The notes under the pieces: generated by a model | What the model was told of the DNA's origin: nothing | Database searches by the model: none | What the model saw: only the letters and a program-made list of their open reading frames with translations | Part shown: positions 35,101 through 46,964 of the stretch, in pieces | Position numbering within the stretch: the stretch's first letter is position 1 | Layout: each line of letters begins with the position of its first letter | Translations under genes and position numbers: made by a program | Assembly: GCA_964023275.1 (NCBI GenBank) | Contig: OZ029928.1 | Coordinates: forward strand, 20,435,686-20,499,685 | DNA length: 64,000 bases | Source of the DNA: Norana najaformis | Taxonomy: Eukaryota; Annelida; Clitellata; Crassiclitellata; Hormogastridae | Direction of reading: 5' to 3'

Positions 35101-37972
35101 ATGCACATTTCAATCTCAAAGTTATCTTCTCAAAGTCCTGCCCTGACTTTCAAGCCCTCAAACAAACAACAGAAACTTACAACCAAAAGTCCTTCTATGT
35201 AAGTTTAAAAAGGAAGAACAGACAGAATATTCAAAAGGCCTAAGAGCAAACATTTGGATCACAGATCCAATATCAGCTCTGGATGTGAGACAATGTGATC
35301 AGTTTACCTGTAGCAGATGCAGCCAATGGTCCATCTGTCATAGACAAAAAAGTTAATGGCCAGATAGAGAAAGAACATGGCTACAGGATCGTTGAAAAGT
35401 CGAAGAACATAGATTGAATGGACTCGGTACGATGCACAGCACATGAAGAAGAAGACGTACGGAGGCACCTGGCAGAAAATAGACAAGAAAAGGACACACA
35501 TTGTTGGTCTCTTGTACATTCACAGCCAAAAACCAAACAACATAGAGAGAATCAGAAAGAGCGGCTCCACACGTGCCAACATCGGGCAGCATACGACACA
35601 TGCCAACTCCTTGAAGCATAGCATACAACACAAGGAATTCCTTCATTCACCCCTGTATGCATGTGTGTACTTGTGTATGTATGTAGGCAGGTATCTAGAC
35701 AGTAACATAGTGCTTACAGAGATCTTCTCATCAAAGGTACTGATCAACTGATGAATTTAAAAAGGAACAACTGAAGGCGAGTTGTACGACTGAAACGTTG
35801 ATATAGAGAAATAAGACCTGACCTTCTGAACTTTTCGATACAGGTTGAAAACAAGGCCAATCGTACACAGATAGAGCCCAGCAAACAAGTACTGGGCAAG
35901 GCGAATGTTCGATCCGGCATTTGTGACGGCATAAAATCCCAGGAAAATGTAAACAAAACCAGCCGGGTAACTACAACATCAAGTTCAACAAAAGAACTGA
36001 CAGTGCGTTGGTGCGATTCTTAAAAGGTGCTATATAAATAGCCAGATACATACATACATTACATACACACTGACCTTCAGTCAGGCGCTCATGATTGGCG
36101 TCAATCAATCAGCCAATCAGTTTAAATGATAACCATATTAAACAGAAACTGAAGAAACAGTTTTTGTCATGAACTTCAAGTTTGTTACTCTACTAAAGTA
36201 AAAATCCAACTGACTTCTTTTGCTAGAATTATTATTTTTTAAGTGAACTGCCTTCTACAATGTAAAGACTGAACTACGCTAAATTACTGCTAGGTTGTCA
36301 TCGCCAAACAATGCTGCTTTTACTCTAAAAGTTTCATCATATTTCATGAGTTTGTTCTTAGTTTTGTGATGTTGAGCACAACATGAATTTCTGCCAGAAA
36401 CAAACAGCAACACAATTACTAATGGGTCAGGGAAGAGAACTTCTATAGCACCACTGTAACAATGCTCAAGGCATCCTCAGCTGATGGTCGTTAAGTAAGC
36501 AAAATCTGTATGCAAACCAAATTCCAGGGTGAATAAGGACTGAACTGATTCTGCGTCCGATTCTTCTAATCTCATGCCATTATCAGCTGATGGCTCAGTG
36601 GGACTTACACAAGAGGACCTGTGTCTCCTCCAAGTTTCATGTAGTCATAAGTTCCATTTATGACTCCTTCCACTTCCTGCATATACGCTATCCAGTCAAT
36701 TTCTGTATCTAAAGTCAAGGAAACAATAAATAAATAAAGCAAAGGTAGAGTTAGAAAACCAAAGCTTCAAACACAGCAGCTAAGTCCTTCCCTTTTGTTT
36801 CAGTGGCAGCAATTCAGAGAAAGAAAGAATCCGTTTGTGGTAGTAACATGTGTTACAAGAAGTAACAGAGTACATATTCGAGTAATGTGTAATGTAAGAC
36901 ATTACAGTTTAAATAAAAAATTAAACAGTTGTTGAAGGCAGCATTAGTGTCAAATGTCAAAGCAAAATAGCAATACAGAGCTCTGCCGATCTGCATAAGA
37001 TGCTGGTGTGCTCGCCACATGTGCGTACATGAATGAATTATGGTTACAATATTTATATGTGTATCAGTCAATACTTACAATAAAATTTAAAATTAATTTT
37101 GTTGAAACTTTACAATAAACTTCCTTTAAAAGCATAACTTAAACTAAATTATGAATTCTGACATTGAAATGTAAATTTGTTCAGTTAGATCACATGGATT
37201 GTAAACCACAAAAAATCCTGAAAAGGCAGAATTCACAAATTTGGACAAATATGTGCAACAAAAGGTTTACCATGGTTACAGTGGTGAAACATTCTGCCTA
37301 CATCAATGCAACAAATCACCGAAGGAAAAAAGGCAGCTGTGAAACAAATGCTGTATGCAAGTATCTAATCTGAATGAAGTAAGTATTCTGCACATTTTTG
37401 TACCTCTCAAGTTTTTGCAACACGAAGCTGCGACTTCAAAAGGTAGAAAATGTTTCTTTGGGTTTAAGGAGCGACAGCAGTCCTCAGCAGATGACTATTT
37501 CTTTCAAGAAATCAATTTTCAGTGTCCAAAGATGTATCTGGTGTGTTGCTTTCGCTTTTAATAGCACGCATCCAGTCTACTGACTGATTGGCGATCGTAA
37601 TAAACCGGTGCCTTGCGCTTAGCTTTTAAGCAGCGCTTTAGAAATTGTTGAGTTTATGATCCACGTAAACGTAATCGCAAATTCCGATTGTGTCTACGAT
37701 ACTACATGACACAGAAATAATATTACTATAATTACTTTATATAAAAATCGACAACATGCTTGCTTTGCAATGTGAAAGTAAGCTAGAAACATGGCATTGC
37801 AAACACAGGATTGTAGCTCACATTTGATATTCCATATAACAAGCACGTTGACGATAACTTCAAAAACTAGTAAGATCGACATAACCAAGCCGCATTTCCC
37901 CGGCACTGTTAAAAACGATACCACATTTTGTGGTTTAAAAAGTTCGTAAATCTTTCTCCTGGACGCTGCCAT
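32172..37972 (-). CDS. ALG3: ALG3: Dol-P-Man:Man5GlcNAc2-PP-Dol alpha-1,3-mannosyltransferase
   Basis: ER multi-pass enzyme (GT58) that adds the first Dol-P-Man-dependent mannose, alpha-1,3, to Man5GlcNAc2-PP-dolichol in the lumen, a step of N-glycan precursor assembly. Minus-strand exons: 37972-37822 (starts MAASRRK), 36708-36609 ([34 protein letters not shown] begins), 35970-35823, 35468-35308 ([29 protein letters not shown]), 34978-34858 ([12 protein letters not shown]), 34060-33855 ([22 protein letters not shown]), 32756-32621 ([28 protein letters not shown]) and 32349-32172 ([17 protein letters not shown] to stop). Phases agree except between 33855 and 32756: a short exon for the variable loop (about 20-30 residues in relatives) must lie in that gap and was not found, and the 32756 acceptor is weak. 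Visible length is about 400 residues; human is 438. Confidence 0.93.
32757..33854 (-). other. ALG3: ALG3 intron space with one unlocated short exon
   Basis: The upstream exon ends in phase 2 (or 0 if the next GT is used) and the downstream exon starts needing one base already supplied, so a bridging exon is required. I checked the obvious acceptors on the minus strand and each ran into a stop or the wrong phase. The 104-residue minus frame at 33446-33760 has no likeness to ALG3. Confidence 0.5.
34520..34630 (-). mobile_element. SINE fragment in ALG3 intron
   Basis: Minus strand reads GGGGACCTTGAGCAAGCCTT TCACTCACAGTTGCTC, the same body as the SINE at 47283-47470. Confidence 0.55.
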
Positions 37973-37976
37973 CTTT
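37963..37976 (-). promoter_or_regulatory. YY1-like motif over the ALG3 start codon
   Basis: On the gene strand the start codon sits in ACAAAGATGGCAGC, one base off the YY1 consensus AAGATGGCGGC. YY1 sites overlapping the start codon are known from many animal housekeeping genes. Confidence 0.35.
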
Positions 37977-38519
37977 GTCAAGCACAGGAATCTATGTATA
38001 GAAAGTAAGATGAGCACCATAGATTCTATATGTAGACTTCCGATTAACACTTCTGTATGTATGCATGTGATCATGGATGGAGATGGGCGACGAGGATGAC
38101 CTAACAGAAAGGGAATGCTGTTATCAAGGATTGATGAATGAAACTTTATTGATTCCAAAAGAAGAACAAAAGAAAAGAACAAATACATTGACCATTGTAT
38201 ATAGATTGTTGGGATACAAACGGTAGACCCAAAAGGAACCTAAGTCCCGCTAAATTAGGGTCGCCTATTACAGAACGATGCATATGGCGACAAAAATGTT
38301 TAACAGATATTAGTACAAGTGAGCTATAAAGAAAGTATCAACTAAAACTTAATTAAAAAGAAACTAAGAAAGTGGATCTATGAAAATGAAGATGAGTCAT
38401 AACTGTGACTTCCAGAAACATCAGTAAAAAACTTATAGACTAAACAGATATGAGCATTATAATCAACAGTCTAGTGACATTATTAGGAAATTATGCAGAT
38501 GTTTTTAACAAATACAGAA

Positions 38520-38768
38520 GGATTTACACAACAGGGGGATGCTCCCCTTCTTCCTCTTATCTCTCTTTCCGCTCCAATCCCAAACATCACCCACCGTAGC
38601 TGCCACGCTGTCTCTCAGCCTAACTTTTGGATCTTGACCTGGAACCGAACCCTTTTGCCTATCGATTTTGTTTTGACTGAGCGCCTGTGAATAAGCTGAT
38701 CCCCGCGGCGCGGCTTTCGTTGGGCGCTGTAGAAATCTTGGAATTACGATTACGATTACGATTATGGA
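38520..38768 (+). mobile_element. LINE-B 3' fragment
   Basis: Carries TTTTGGATCTTGACCTGG, GCCTATCGATTTTGTTTTGA, CTGAGCGCCTGTGAATAAGC, GGCTTTCGTTGGGCGCTGTA and a (GATTAC)n tail ending near 38768. The closest relative is the inverted copy at 42505-42870. Confidence 0.8.
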
Positions 38769-39079
38769 GACAGATGCATTGGACACTTACGGGCTTTCTG
38801 CCCATGGATCTTGATGATGATGTATGCATAGATACTTGTGGAAGACTTATGTAACTATGAATGTATGTAGGTATGTCTGTACCGTATATATTTATGTATG
38901 TACCTCGATATGTATGAATATACCGATATGTAAGTAGGCCTACATGTATGTGTGTTTTGAACATTCATATTGCCTTCTAGGGAAACTCAATTCTGTAATT
39001 CGTGTGTATCATCCTCATTTGACCAATACGTCTTTTCTTATGGCACCCAGCTATTTACCTACTTCACGTAATAATAGTA

Positions 39080-39114
<35 letters not shown>

Positions 39115-39129
39115 TAATAATAATTAGCA

Positions 39130-41672
39130 ACTTCTAATGCGCCAGTGTCTAATGCACAAGGCATCAACCGATGGCACACCAAAACCAAGCCACAATCAGG
39201 TCGATATCCAGAAGGTCAATCCGCACGACAGAGAGGCAGCCTATGGTGGATAAGCAATTTGAAACAGGTAAGTTTTAAGTTGAGAACGAAATGACAGGAG
39301 GGACTGAGCAGAACGAACAGACACAGGGAGGGAATTCCAAAATTTTGGTCCAGTAACCGAAAATGCTCGTTTACCAAGAACAGTTCTAGCCCAAGGTATG
39401 ACCAGAGAAAGACAATCAGATGACCTTGCAGAATAATGGTAAGTCTGGGGAATAAGGATTGATTTCAAGTATTGTGGTTGGCCATAGTTCAATGTTTTAT
39501 AAACTGTAAGTCCTAATTTGAAACAAATCCTTTGCTGAACAGGAAGCCAATGTCAAGATTTAAGCACAGGGGTTATATGCTCATATTTAGAAGTATTTGT
39601 TATGGCTCTAGCCAAGGAGTTCTGAACTCTTTGGAGTTTCTGCATGTTTGATTTAGTGATACCAACAAGAATGGAGTTACAATAGTCAAGACGACTGGAG
39701 ACCAATGCGTTAGCTAAGGATATTCTGGAAGACATGGGGACATAATGCCTAATTCTGCGTATGTCTCGAATATACATATATGATGACTTACAAATACCAT
39801 TTACATAGTTTGTGAGGGACATGGTTGAATCAAAAACAACACCCAAGTCACGAGCAGTATCAGTCATCTCAATGAGTGACTCACCCAGTTTTACAGATTT
39901 AAGCCATTCGAATTTCTTAAGTTGCTGAGGAGTGCCAAGCAGTAGAAATTCAGTTTTCGAGGGGTTAAGGAGAAGTTTATTTGCTGCCATCCAAGACTGC
40001 AGCTCTTCAAAGGCATCAGACAACAGCTGCATAGACGAGTGACAAGTCAAACTGTCAAATGAAATGTAGATTTGGGTGTCATCAGCATAGAAATGATATC
40101 CCAGTGAATGATTGTCTAGCAGAGTACCTATAGGTGTGGTGTATAATGTAAACAAAAGAGGACCAAGTACAGAACCCTGCGGAACGCCACAGGTCAACGA
40201 GGCACTAGCTGAATAATGTCCATTTAAATATACAGATTGGGTGCGAGGGCTGAGGTAAGTAGCAAACCAGTGTAGGGCAGGACCAGAAACTCCAAACCAA
40301 TGTTGAAGACGATGCAAAAGGAGAGAGTGGTCGACAGTATCAAAGGCAGCAGACAAATCAAGGAGAACAAGTGCAGTCGCCTTACCCTTATCCATAGAGC
40401 ACATGATGTCGTTGTGAACAGCAAGCAGGGCAGATTCTGTTGAATGAAATTTACGGTATGCAGACTGAAATGGAGAAATTAGTGGGTTGGAAGAAAGGTG
40501 AGCTTGCATACGATTCAAAACTACCAGTTCAAGAATTTTAGATATAAAATTCAAAGTCGAGATGGGTCTGTAATTAGACAGGTCACTTGGATCGAGAGAA
40601 GGTTTCTTTAGCAGAGGATGAACTATGGCATGAGCAAAATCAGAAGAAAAGGATTCCTCAAGCAATGAGAAATTGATAATTGATGTAATGGTTGGACCAA
40701 GGACATCAAAACATTCTTTTAGGTAAGAAGTGGGAATGGTGTCTAGGAGAGAGGTTTTGTCAGGTGAAGAAAATATGAGTCTGCGGACCTCCGCAAGTGT
40801 TGTTGACAGAAAGTAATCCAAGACTGGAGGAGAAGAAATAGGAAGAAGAAATTTATCACATAACAAATAACCATTAAATTTCAGCCTTTTACCAGAAATC
40901 TTATCAGCAAAAAAGGTCAAAAATTTACTGGCTAGCTCTTGGGTAGCACAGAACACGCCAAAAGATGAATTTAATTTCTCTCTGTGTAGTAATTTATTCA
41001 AAGCCATCCACAGAGTTTTTGGAGATGTAGAACTTTCGGCAATTAAATTAGTTAAATAATCTGATTTTGCTGAAGAAACAAGTTTGCGCACAAGTTTACA
41101 CTGTTGCTTAAACCTACTGAGATCTGAGGGAAGTCGAGAGTGGCGCCACCAACGCTCTAACTGACTTCTATGACGCCTAGCATCGGAAATGGCAGAGCTG
41201 AACCAAGGCTGTGGTGTGCGCTCTACTACTCTTTTAGTTCTAAAAGGAATTTGTCTGTCAAGAAGCTCAGATAAAGTAGATTGGAACTGCATAGCCAGTT
41301 CATTAGCAGTTTGTGCAGGAGATAACCACAATGGAGATGTTAAGATATCATGCTTCAACTTATTTAAATCAATTTTATGCCAAGGACGAAATTTAATAGT
41401 TTTATAATTTGAGGGTGGTTTAAAAGGGAAGTCAAATTTTGAGGAAATTGCAATATGATCTGATAAATACGACTCAAGTGGCGACACAGAATGAAGTGAT
41501 TTTGAGTCAGAACGAGTTATCAAAATATCTAAGGTGTGGCCTTTATTATGTGTAGGAAAGGTAAGTTGTTTCATGTCAAACCCTTCTAACATATCAAGAA
41601 ATGATGAGGAATAATGACCAGCTGTATCAATATGAATATTAAAGTCACCCATAATAACTATTTCAGAGGGAG
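39130..41672 (-). mobile_element. Near-intact CR1/L2-like LINE ORF2, 5'-truncated
   Basis: Reads on the minus strand from 41672. It starts inside the endonuclease (MGDFNIHID, LDILITRS and the SDHIA motif, the last third of an AP-endonuclease domain), then reverse transcriptase: LSNYRPISTLNFISKI, SPFQSAYRKFHSTESALL, LLDLSAAFDTVDHSLL, CGVPQGSVLGPLLFTLY, HFYADDTQIYI (catalytic YADD), NKLLLNPSKTEFLLLGT, and a C-terminal GPKFWNSLPVSVR. The ORF is open for about 700 codons to a TGA at 39553, and the same frame goes on to 39241, so a single nonsense codon breaks it. The tail is an (ATT)n run (39068-39125 on the + strand). The clade is inferred from motif style. Confidence 0.92.
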
Positions 41673-41780
41673 AGAATCGTAATCGTACACTCCAAATTTA
41701 TAAAGCGCTACTTAAAAGCTAAGGGCAGGGCACCAGCTTATTCACGAGCGCTGTTAGGGTGAGTTGTGTTTAATCTGAGA
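41673..41780 (-). mobile_element. LINE-B 3' end abutting the LINE above
   Basis: From 41673 the + strand reads AATCGTAATCGTACACTCC then TATAAAGCGCTACTTAAAAG and CACCAGCTTATTCACGAGCG, the reverse complement of the LINE-B 3' end and its TTACGATT tail. The truncated 5' end of the other LINE is fused directly to this tail. Confidence 0.75.
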
Positions 41781-41870
41781 TAACTGTTTCACTGACTGTA
41801 AGTTTAGATCATCTTCGTACCCTAACACTTCTCCTTCTCTCTGTCTAGTCTACGTGTTTCACACTTGCAT

Positions 41871-42317
41871 CTAAATGGTCAAGATTTATGTAGTTATTTT
41901 TAGCTCAACCAATCAGGTCAAACCGGAAGTTCACAATTACCACCAATCAAAGAAGAGCATTGTGAGTTAAGTTGTTTACGATTTTTATTTTCTAAATTTT
42001 CGGTAAAGTTGTTGTCAAAATTTTCTTTGGGCGCCATAGAAATCTCAAGCTTACGATTATTAAATTAATTCTTTTACGGCGTGCTATATTTTCCAGTAAA
42101 TTTTACTATTTTTCGTTTTATTTGCAACAGCCATCTTGTCATTATTATTTTTCGTATTTCTGTAAGCTGCATCTTATATTGTGTTTTCCAATTGTTATTT
42201 CAGATTTCAGAGTAAACGAGCCTATTTGTTTCTCTTCTTTGATTGGTGGTAATTGTGGACTTCCGGTTTGACGTGATTGGTTGAGCGAAAAAATAGCTAC
42301 ATAACTTAGATCATTTA
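41871..42317. repeat. Inverted repeat: two ~87-bp arms about 275 bp apart
   Basis: Left arm 41871-41957 and right arm 42232-42317 are reverse complements at about 85-90 percent by eye. Each arm contains AACCAATCA, CAAACCGGAAGT and CACCAATCAAAGAAGAG. Could be a MITE-like element with long terminal inverted repeats or two opposed copies of one sequence. The loop contains another LINE-B tail word (TTGGGCGCCATAGAAATCTC). Confidence 0.8.
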
Positions 42318-42504
42318 AACGCGTGTTCTTCACTAAGCTCTTGATTTTTGACTCGGAACTAAACCTGACCCTTACAGCCACCTTCACTTGGCCCATAGAT
42401 GGTCACCTCTTGCTGGTAGCGGTGGTAAAGGATCTCACCCGATAAATTCATCGAAAAATGAGCGGTCGCTGTGGAAAAACGCGCACATTTACTTTTACAT
42501 ACAC

Positions 42505-42870
42505 ATATCGTAATCGTAATCTCGAGATTTCTACAGCGCTCAACGAAAGCTAAGTCGCGGGAACCAGCTTATTCACAGGCGCTCAGTCAAAACAAAATCG
42601 ATAGGCAAAAGGGTCAAGATCCAGGAGTCAGGCACTCAGACAGTCGGACGGCTACAGTGGATGCTGTTTGAAATTGAAGCGAGAAGAGAGATAAGGGGAA
42701 GAGGAAGAATCAGGATAAGATTTCTGGAAAAGAAGTGTCTTCAGTCTTGAGTGAAAGACCTGCGCAGAAACTGAAAGAGGTGAAGTTTTGGTGAGTTCAT
42801 ATGATTGATCAGACAACTGTCGCAATTCTGGTGGGAGTTTATTTGACATAGCTTATATTGGGCGCGATAG
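42505..42870 (-). mobile_element. LINE-B 3' end with C-terminal ORF residues
   Basis: On the minus strand 42849-42652 encodes SNKLPPELRQLSDQSYELTK and SAQVFHSRLKTLLFQKSYPD, the end of a CR1/L2-type ORF2. Then comes a 3' UTR with the words shared by the other copies, ending in an ATTACGATTACG tail near 42510. This is the best reference copy for the family. A further tail word (ggcgcgatagaaatctcgag) at 42860-42890 belongs to another fragment. Confidence 0.82.
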
Positions 42871-42889
42871 AAATCTCGAGTTTACGATC

Positions 42890-44163
42890 GCCAATGACCA
42901 AGTGGGAGGCCAACTATTTTATAACAAGCATCTGGGGACATACCTCTACCTGCCTTATCGTATTAGTTCGATATTAAAAATTTGTGCATTCAATAGCGAT
43001 ACTAGTCAATGTTACTAATCAATTACAAATTTAATTAAGAGTTATTTAAATTCTGTGTGGATATCATTTGTGCCGCCGCTTATTATGTTAACTAAAATCG
43101 ACGGGAGCCATGTCGGATTTTCCTACGTATTTGCTTACGTGTTTGCTTGCTTACTTAGTGAAGAGCTCAGCCAACAAACATGTAGTCTTTTGTTTGTTTA
43201 ATCCGAATGTACCTCGGCTCCGGCAAATGGCTGGCAATGGAACTTCATTTCGTAGGTAACGACAATCGGATCCATCGGACAATTTGTGCGAAGTATTCCA
43301 TCGTGTAAAACGGATGTGAGTTTTGGCGTTCTTCGCCCATTGTAACAGGTCCATTATTTTTACTTTTATTTTGCCGATCGTTAGAGTATTTAAGAAAATG
43401 TTTGCGGCAATACCGTTCACGCGTTACCCAAAGGCCTGCAGCTCAACATGGAGGGCGGCATGGCTGCCATAAGTTTCGATTGTTTTTCTAGTATAGTATA
43501 AGTGACTGTGTTTAAAAAATTGCAAAATAAGGCATAGCAGGAACAACGAAAACGTTTTGCAATATAGAAGAAATGCAGCAGTTTTGACTTGTTCGTAAGG
43601 TCACGAGCTGCACGTCGAAGGAATTGAGTCGCAGATGAGTGGGAATTTCCGCCATATGGATTGCAACAGCATTTTCTTTGTTGGTTTAGTTGTCTTGTGA
43701 CTGGCCTGTTGGTCAGACACTGAAGTGACGCATAAATTCTAACCATGTCCTGAGAACTCTAGCCATAAAAGTCTGTGGTAACACTGCCAGGGCAGGAATC
43801 TTTTGCAGGCGTGTATACCTCTTGTGACCTTGGATCATTGCATGTTGACACGACCAACACGTCATAGGTAAAACGCTCTTTGAAGGGTTTTCTTCTGTAG
43901 GTTGTTTACATGTTTACACGAGGATCCACCGACAACCACCACCGTTTCTCTTGGTTTTGATTTCTTGTGATGAAAAGTGCTTCAGTTGTGCGATTTCTGA
44001 CACTAGTTGCAAGGAAAGACGTCCATTTAATTTAGAGAATCATATATCAAGAAGTGAAGTAACATTTGGTTGAAAAATACCTTTTTTTTAGTTGTCTCAG
44101 CATTATTTGTGCTTTTGTGAAATAGTTAAAAAGTGTTTTCTGAAGTGTCTGGTTTCTTTTCAG
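42890..44163. other. Upstream flank of eIF4G; no coding exon seen
   Basis: No supported gene. Two minus frames (43151-43420 and 43417-43746, about 90-110 residues) match nothing I know. The eIF4G transcription start and any first non-coding exon should lie here, but I could not place them. Confidence 0.45.
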
Positions 44164-44282
44164 TCTTGACATCTATTAAAGAAGATTTCTACAACTGCAA
44201 TCAACAACCATTTCAAACTTTGTCAGTCTGGTAAAAAAACTGAAGCATCACCATCAAGAGACTTATTTCTGACTTTGAAAAC
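44164..44282 (+). other. eIF4G: Probable eIF4G 5' UTR part
   Basis: A strong acceptor (GGTTTCTTTTCAG) ends at 44163, so a 5' UTR exon probably begins at 44164 and runs into the start codon at 44283. The context AAAACATGA has A at -3. Confidence 0.4.
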
Positions 44283-46933
44283 ATGAGTTATCACAACCCA
44301 AATCCTGTGTTCATGCCGACAACACGGCCGCCATCGCAAGGATACCCACCATACGGTGGGCCTGGAATGGCTTCGGGCAAACCTCCTGCGGCCGCTGCTC
44401 AAGGGAATGCATATAAACAAATGTATGTAGTTCAGCCTGGACCGTATATGAACCAGCAGTGCTATCCTTCCGGTGCTGATGGCAGCTATCCGGGTGGTGG
44501 ACGTGTGGGAGCAGAAGCCAGTGCAGCTCAGGTCGTCGTTGGATTGCCAATGTACCAAGGTCAATATATGCAGTCGGTAAGAAGTTTAATTTCGACGGTC
44601 TTGCGCCTTCTGAGCTGTGTGATATGATGCATATTGTCACTGTCCATGTCATATTCTTTCTTAGTCAGGGTTCTCTTGAACGGTTCATAGCGCAGCTTTG
44701 TTTTAAGAAGCATCAGAAAGCCAAGTAGAAAGGCATGTCTAATATTTGGCACAGTTTCTTATTTTATTTGCCTCTTGGATTTTTTGTCTGCTTTGTTTCA
44801 CTGGGTGTGTATTATCGCTACAGCTGCACAGTCAAGGCTTTAGTTTTGAAGGTCACATTAATCAGACAATCCATGATTCGTGCAGTCAGTTCACAGTTAC
44901 ACATGTCAAAATTTTAATTGGAACATTGGGACTTATATTTTGACCAGAATCAAAAATGTATTATCTCATTACCGACCGCACGGTACTAATCGGTAGTAAC
45001 GTCAGCCGACCGCACGGTACTAATCGGTAGTAGATGGGACTAGTCATATCGTAACCTCTTGTTTATTTGTAATCCTTATAATGTTAGAATTCTACGTCAT
45101 TTAGGCAAATAGGTATAATTTTAATCCATATTACATCAGCGGAATCCCTGGAAAACACCTCAAAAATATAAAAACCAACCAATCAAAATGGGCATTTAAA
45201 TCGGCCAGCGTGTAGTTAAAAATGGATATTTAAATGTCCCAAAATGGCGAAGCGTTGTTTACCGGAGGAAGAAATTCGCCGATCGATCGACGAATGGTCG
45301 TGTATTAACGAAAGTTGTGATTCTACTGATGAATAAAACGTGTCAGATGGATCACACGAGACTGTTGGCAATACGAAGTGAACAAGTGGCACACTGATAT
45401 GGAGTTTGATGACAATGGCATCCTCTATATGCCTGCGGCGATTGTGGGTCAGTTTTCAGTGAACCAGAAAATGTTGTGTTGAGAAATATAATTATAGATT
45501 GGAAAAGAAGGGAAGATAAAATGATAAAGAATGGTGTTTACCTTATGTATATATGTCAAACACTGACACAGATATCACAAGTTCAGTTATTTTTGCTTTT
45601 AGGCTTTTCCTGTAATTTTCTTCAGTTTTTACCCAACGGTCTAAATACTAAAAAGATTGTATATCTTTCAGTTTTGAAAATATTTTTAAAATTTCTGTTT
45701 GGTTCTATCTGGCAACAATTTCTGCACATTTCTTGTTCCTAGCTACCATATGTTGTCACTTACAATTCTTATGTAGACTGTCTTGAAGGTAAACATATAA
45801 CAAATTTTTGGAGTATAGTTGGGGGCAACTTTGGATATCCCAAAACAAATTTTCCCCAAAAAACTTGACAGATGAATGGGTAGAGGAGATAAAATGCTAA
45901 AGAATGGTACTTACCTTATGCCTACATGTCAAAAACCAACAGAGATATCATAAGTTCAATTTGTTTTACTTTTATCCTTTTTCCTGTAATTTTCTTCAGT
46001 TTTTATGACAACGGTCTAAATACTAAAAAAAATTGTATCTCTTTCAGTTATGAAAATATTGTTAAAATTTCTGTTTGGTTCTATCTGGCAACAATTTCTG
46101 CACATTTTTTGTGCTCAATTTATATATGTTGTCATTCAAAAATTTTTGTAGACTGTCTTGAAGATAAAAATATAGCAAATTTTTTGGGAGATATAGTTTG
46201 GGGCAACTTGGGGTACCCCAAAATTTTTTATTTCAAAAAACTTGACAGATGGTTGGGAAGAGGAGAGAAAATGCTGAAGAATGGTGGTTACCTTATGTCT
46301 ACATGTAAAAAACTGACAGAGATAAAACAAGTTCAATTTTTTTATTTTTTGGCCGTTTTTGCCAAAAATGTGCGGTCGTGAGGGGGTAGGTGAAAAAATT
46401 TCTGCGGTCGTTAAAGGGTTAATGCTTGATTCACTGATTGCTACGGAAAGTTTATAGATCAGCCATAATAGCTTGAGACGTCACAGTACGTCAGTTGCTC
46501 TTTTGACCAACATCAACTGCAGATTGACAGACATATCACAAATCATGTAACCGTTAGATTGTTATGTTTTAGTGTCTTTGTGAGGCTCTTAGAACGCACT
46601 GCTTGAGTGCTTGGAGACATACATACAGGTCAGGTCAGAAGCTCTGGTCTATATAAAAGTTGTATGGTTTTAATGTATTTTAGAGTTCTGGGATTGTTGG
46701 GAATGCACCGCAGATGATAAGACAACTTCCAGTGGTAAGTTATTTCTGTCTTTGTTTCCACTCCACAGACCCTCTGTCTGTCTGTCTGTCTCCTCTCTCT
46801 CTCTGTCCCTCTATCTCTCTCTCTCTCTGTCTCTCTCTCTGTCTCTCTCTCTCTCTCTGTCTCTGTCTTTCTGTCTCTCTCTCTGTCTTTCTCTCGATCT
46901 CTCTCTGTCTCTCTTTGTCTCTCTCTGTCTCTG

Positions 46934-46964
<31 letters not shown>

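Noticed and set aside
43417..43746. Minus-strand gene of about 109 residues upstream of eIF4G
   Set aside because: Cys/Arg-rich frame without a recognisable domain, and no codon or splice evidence.
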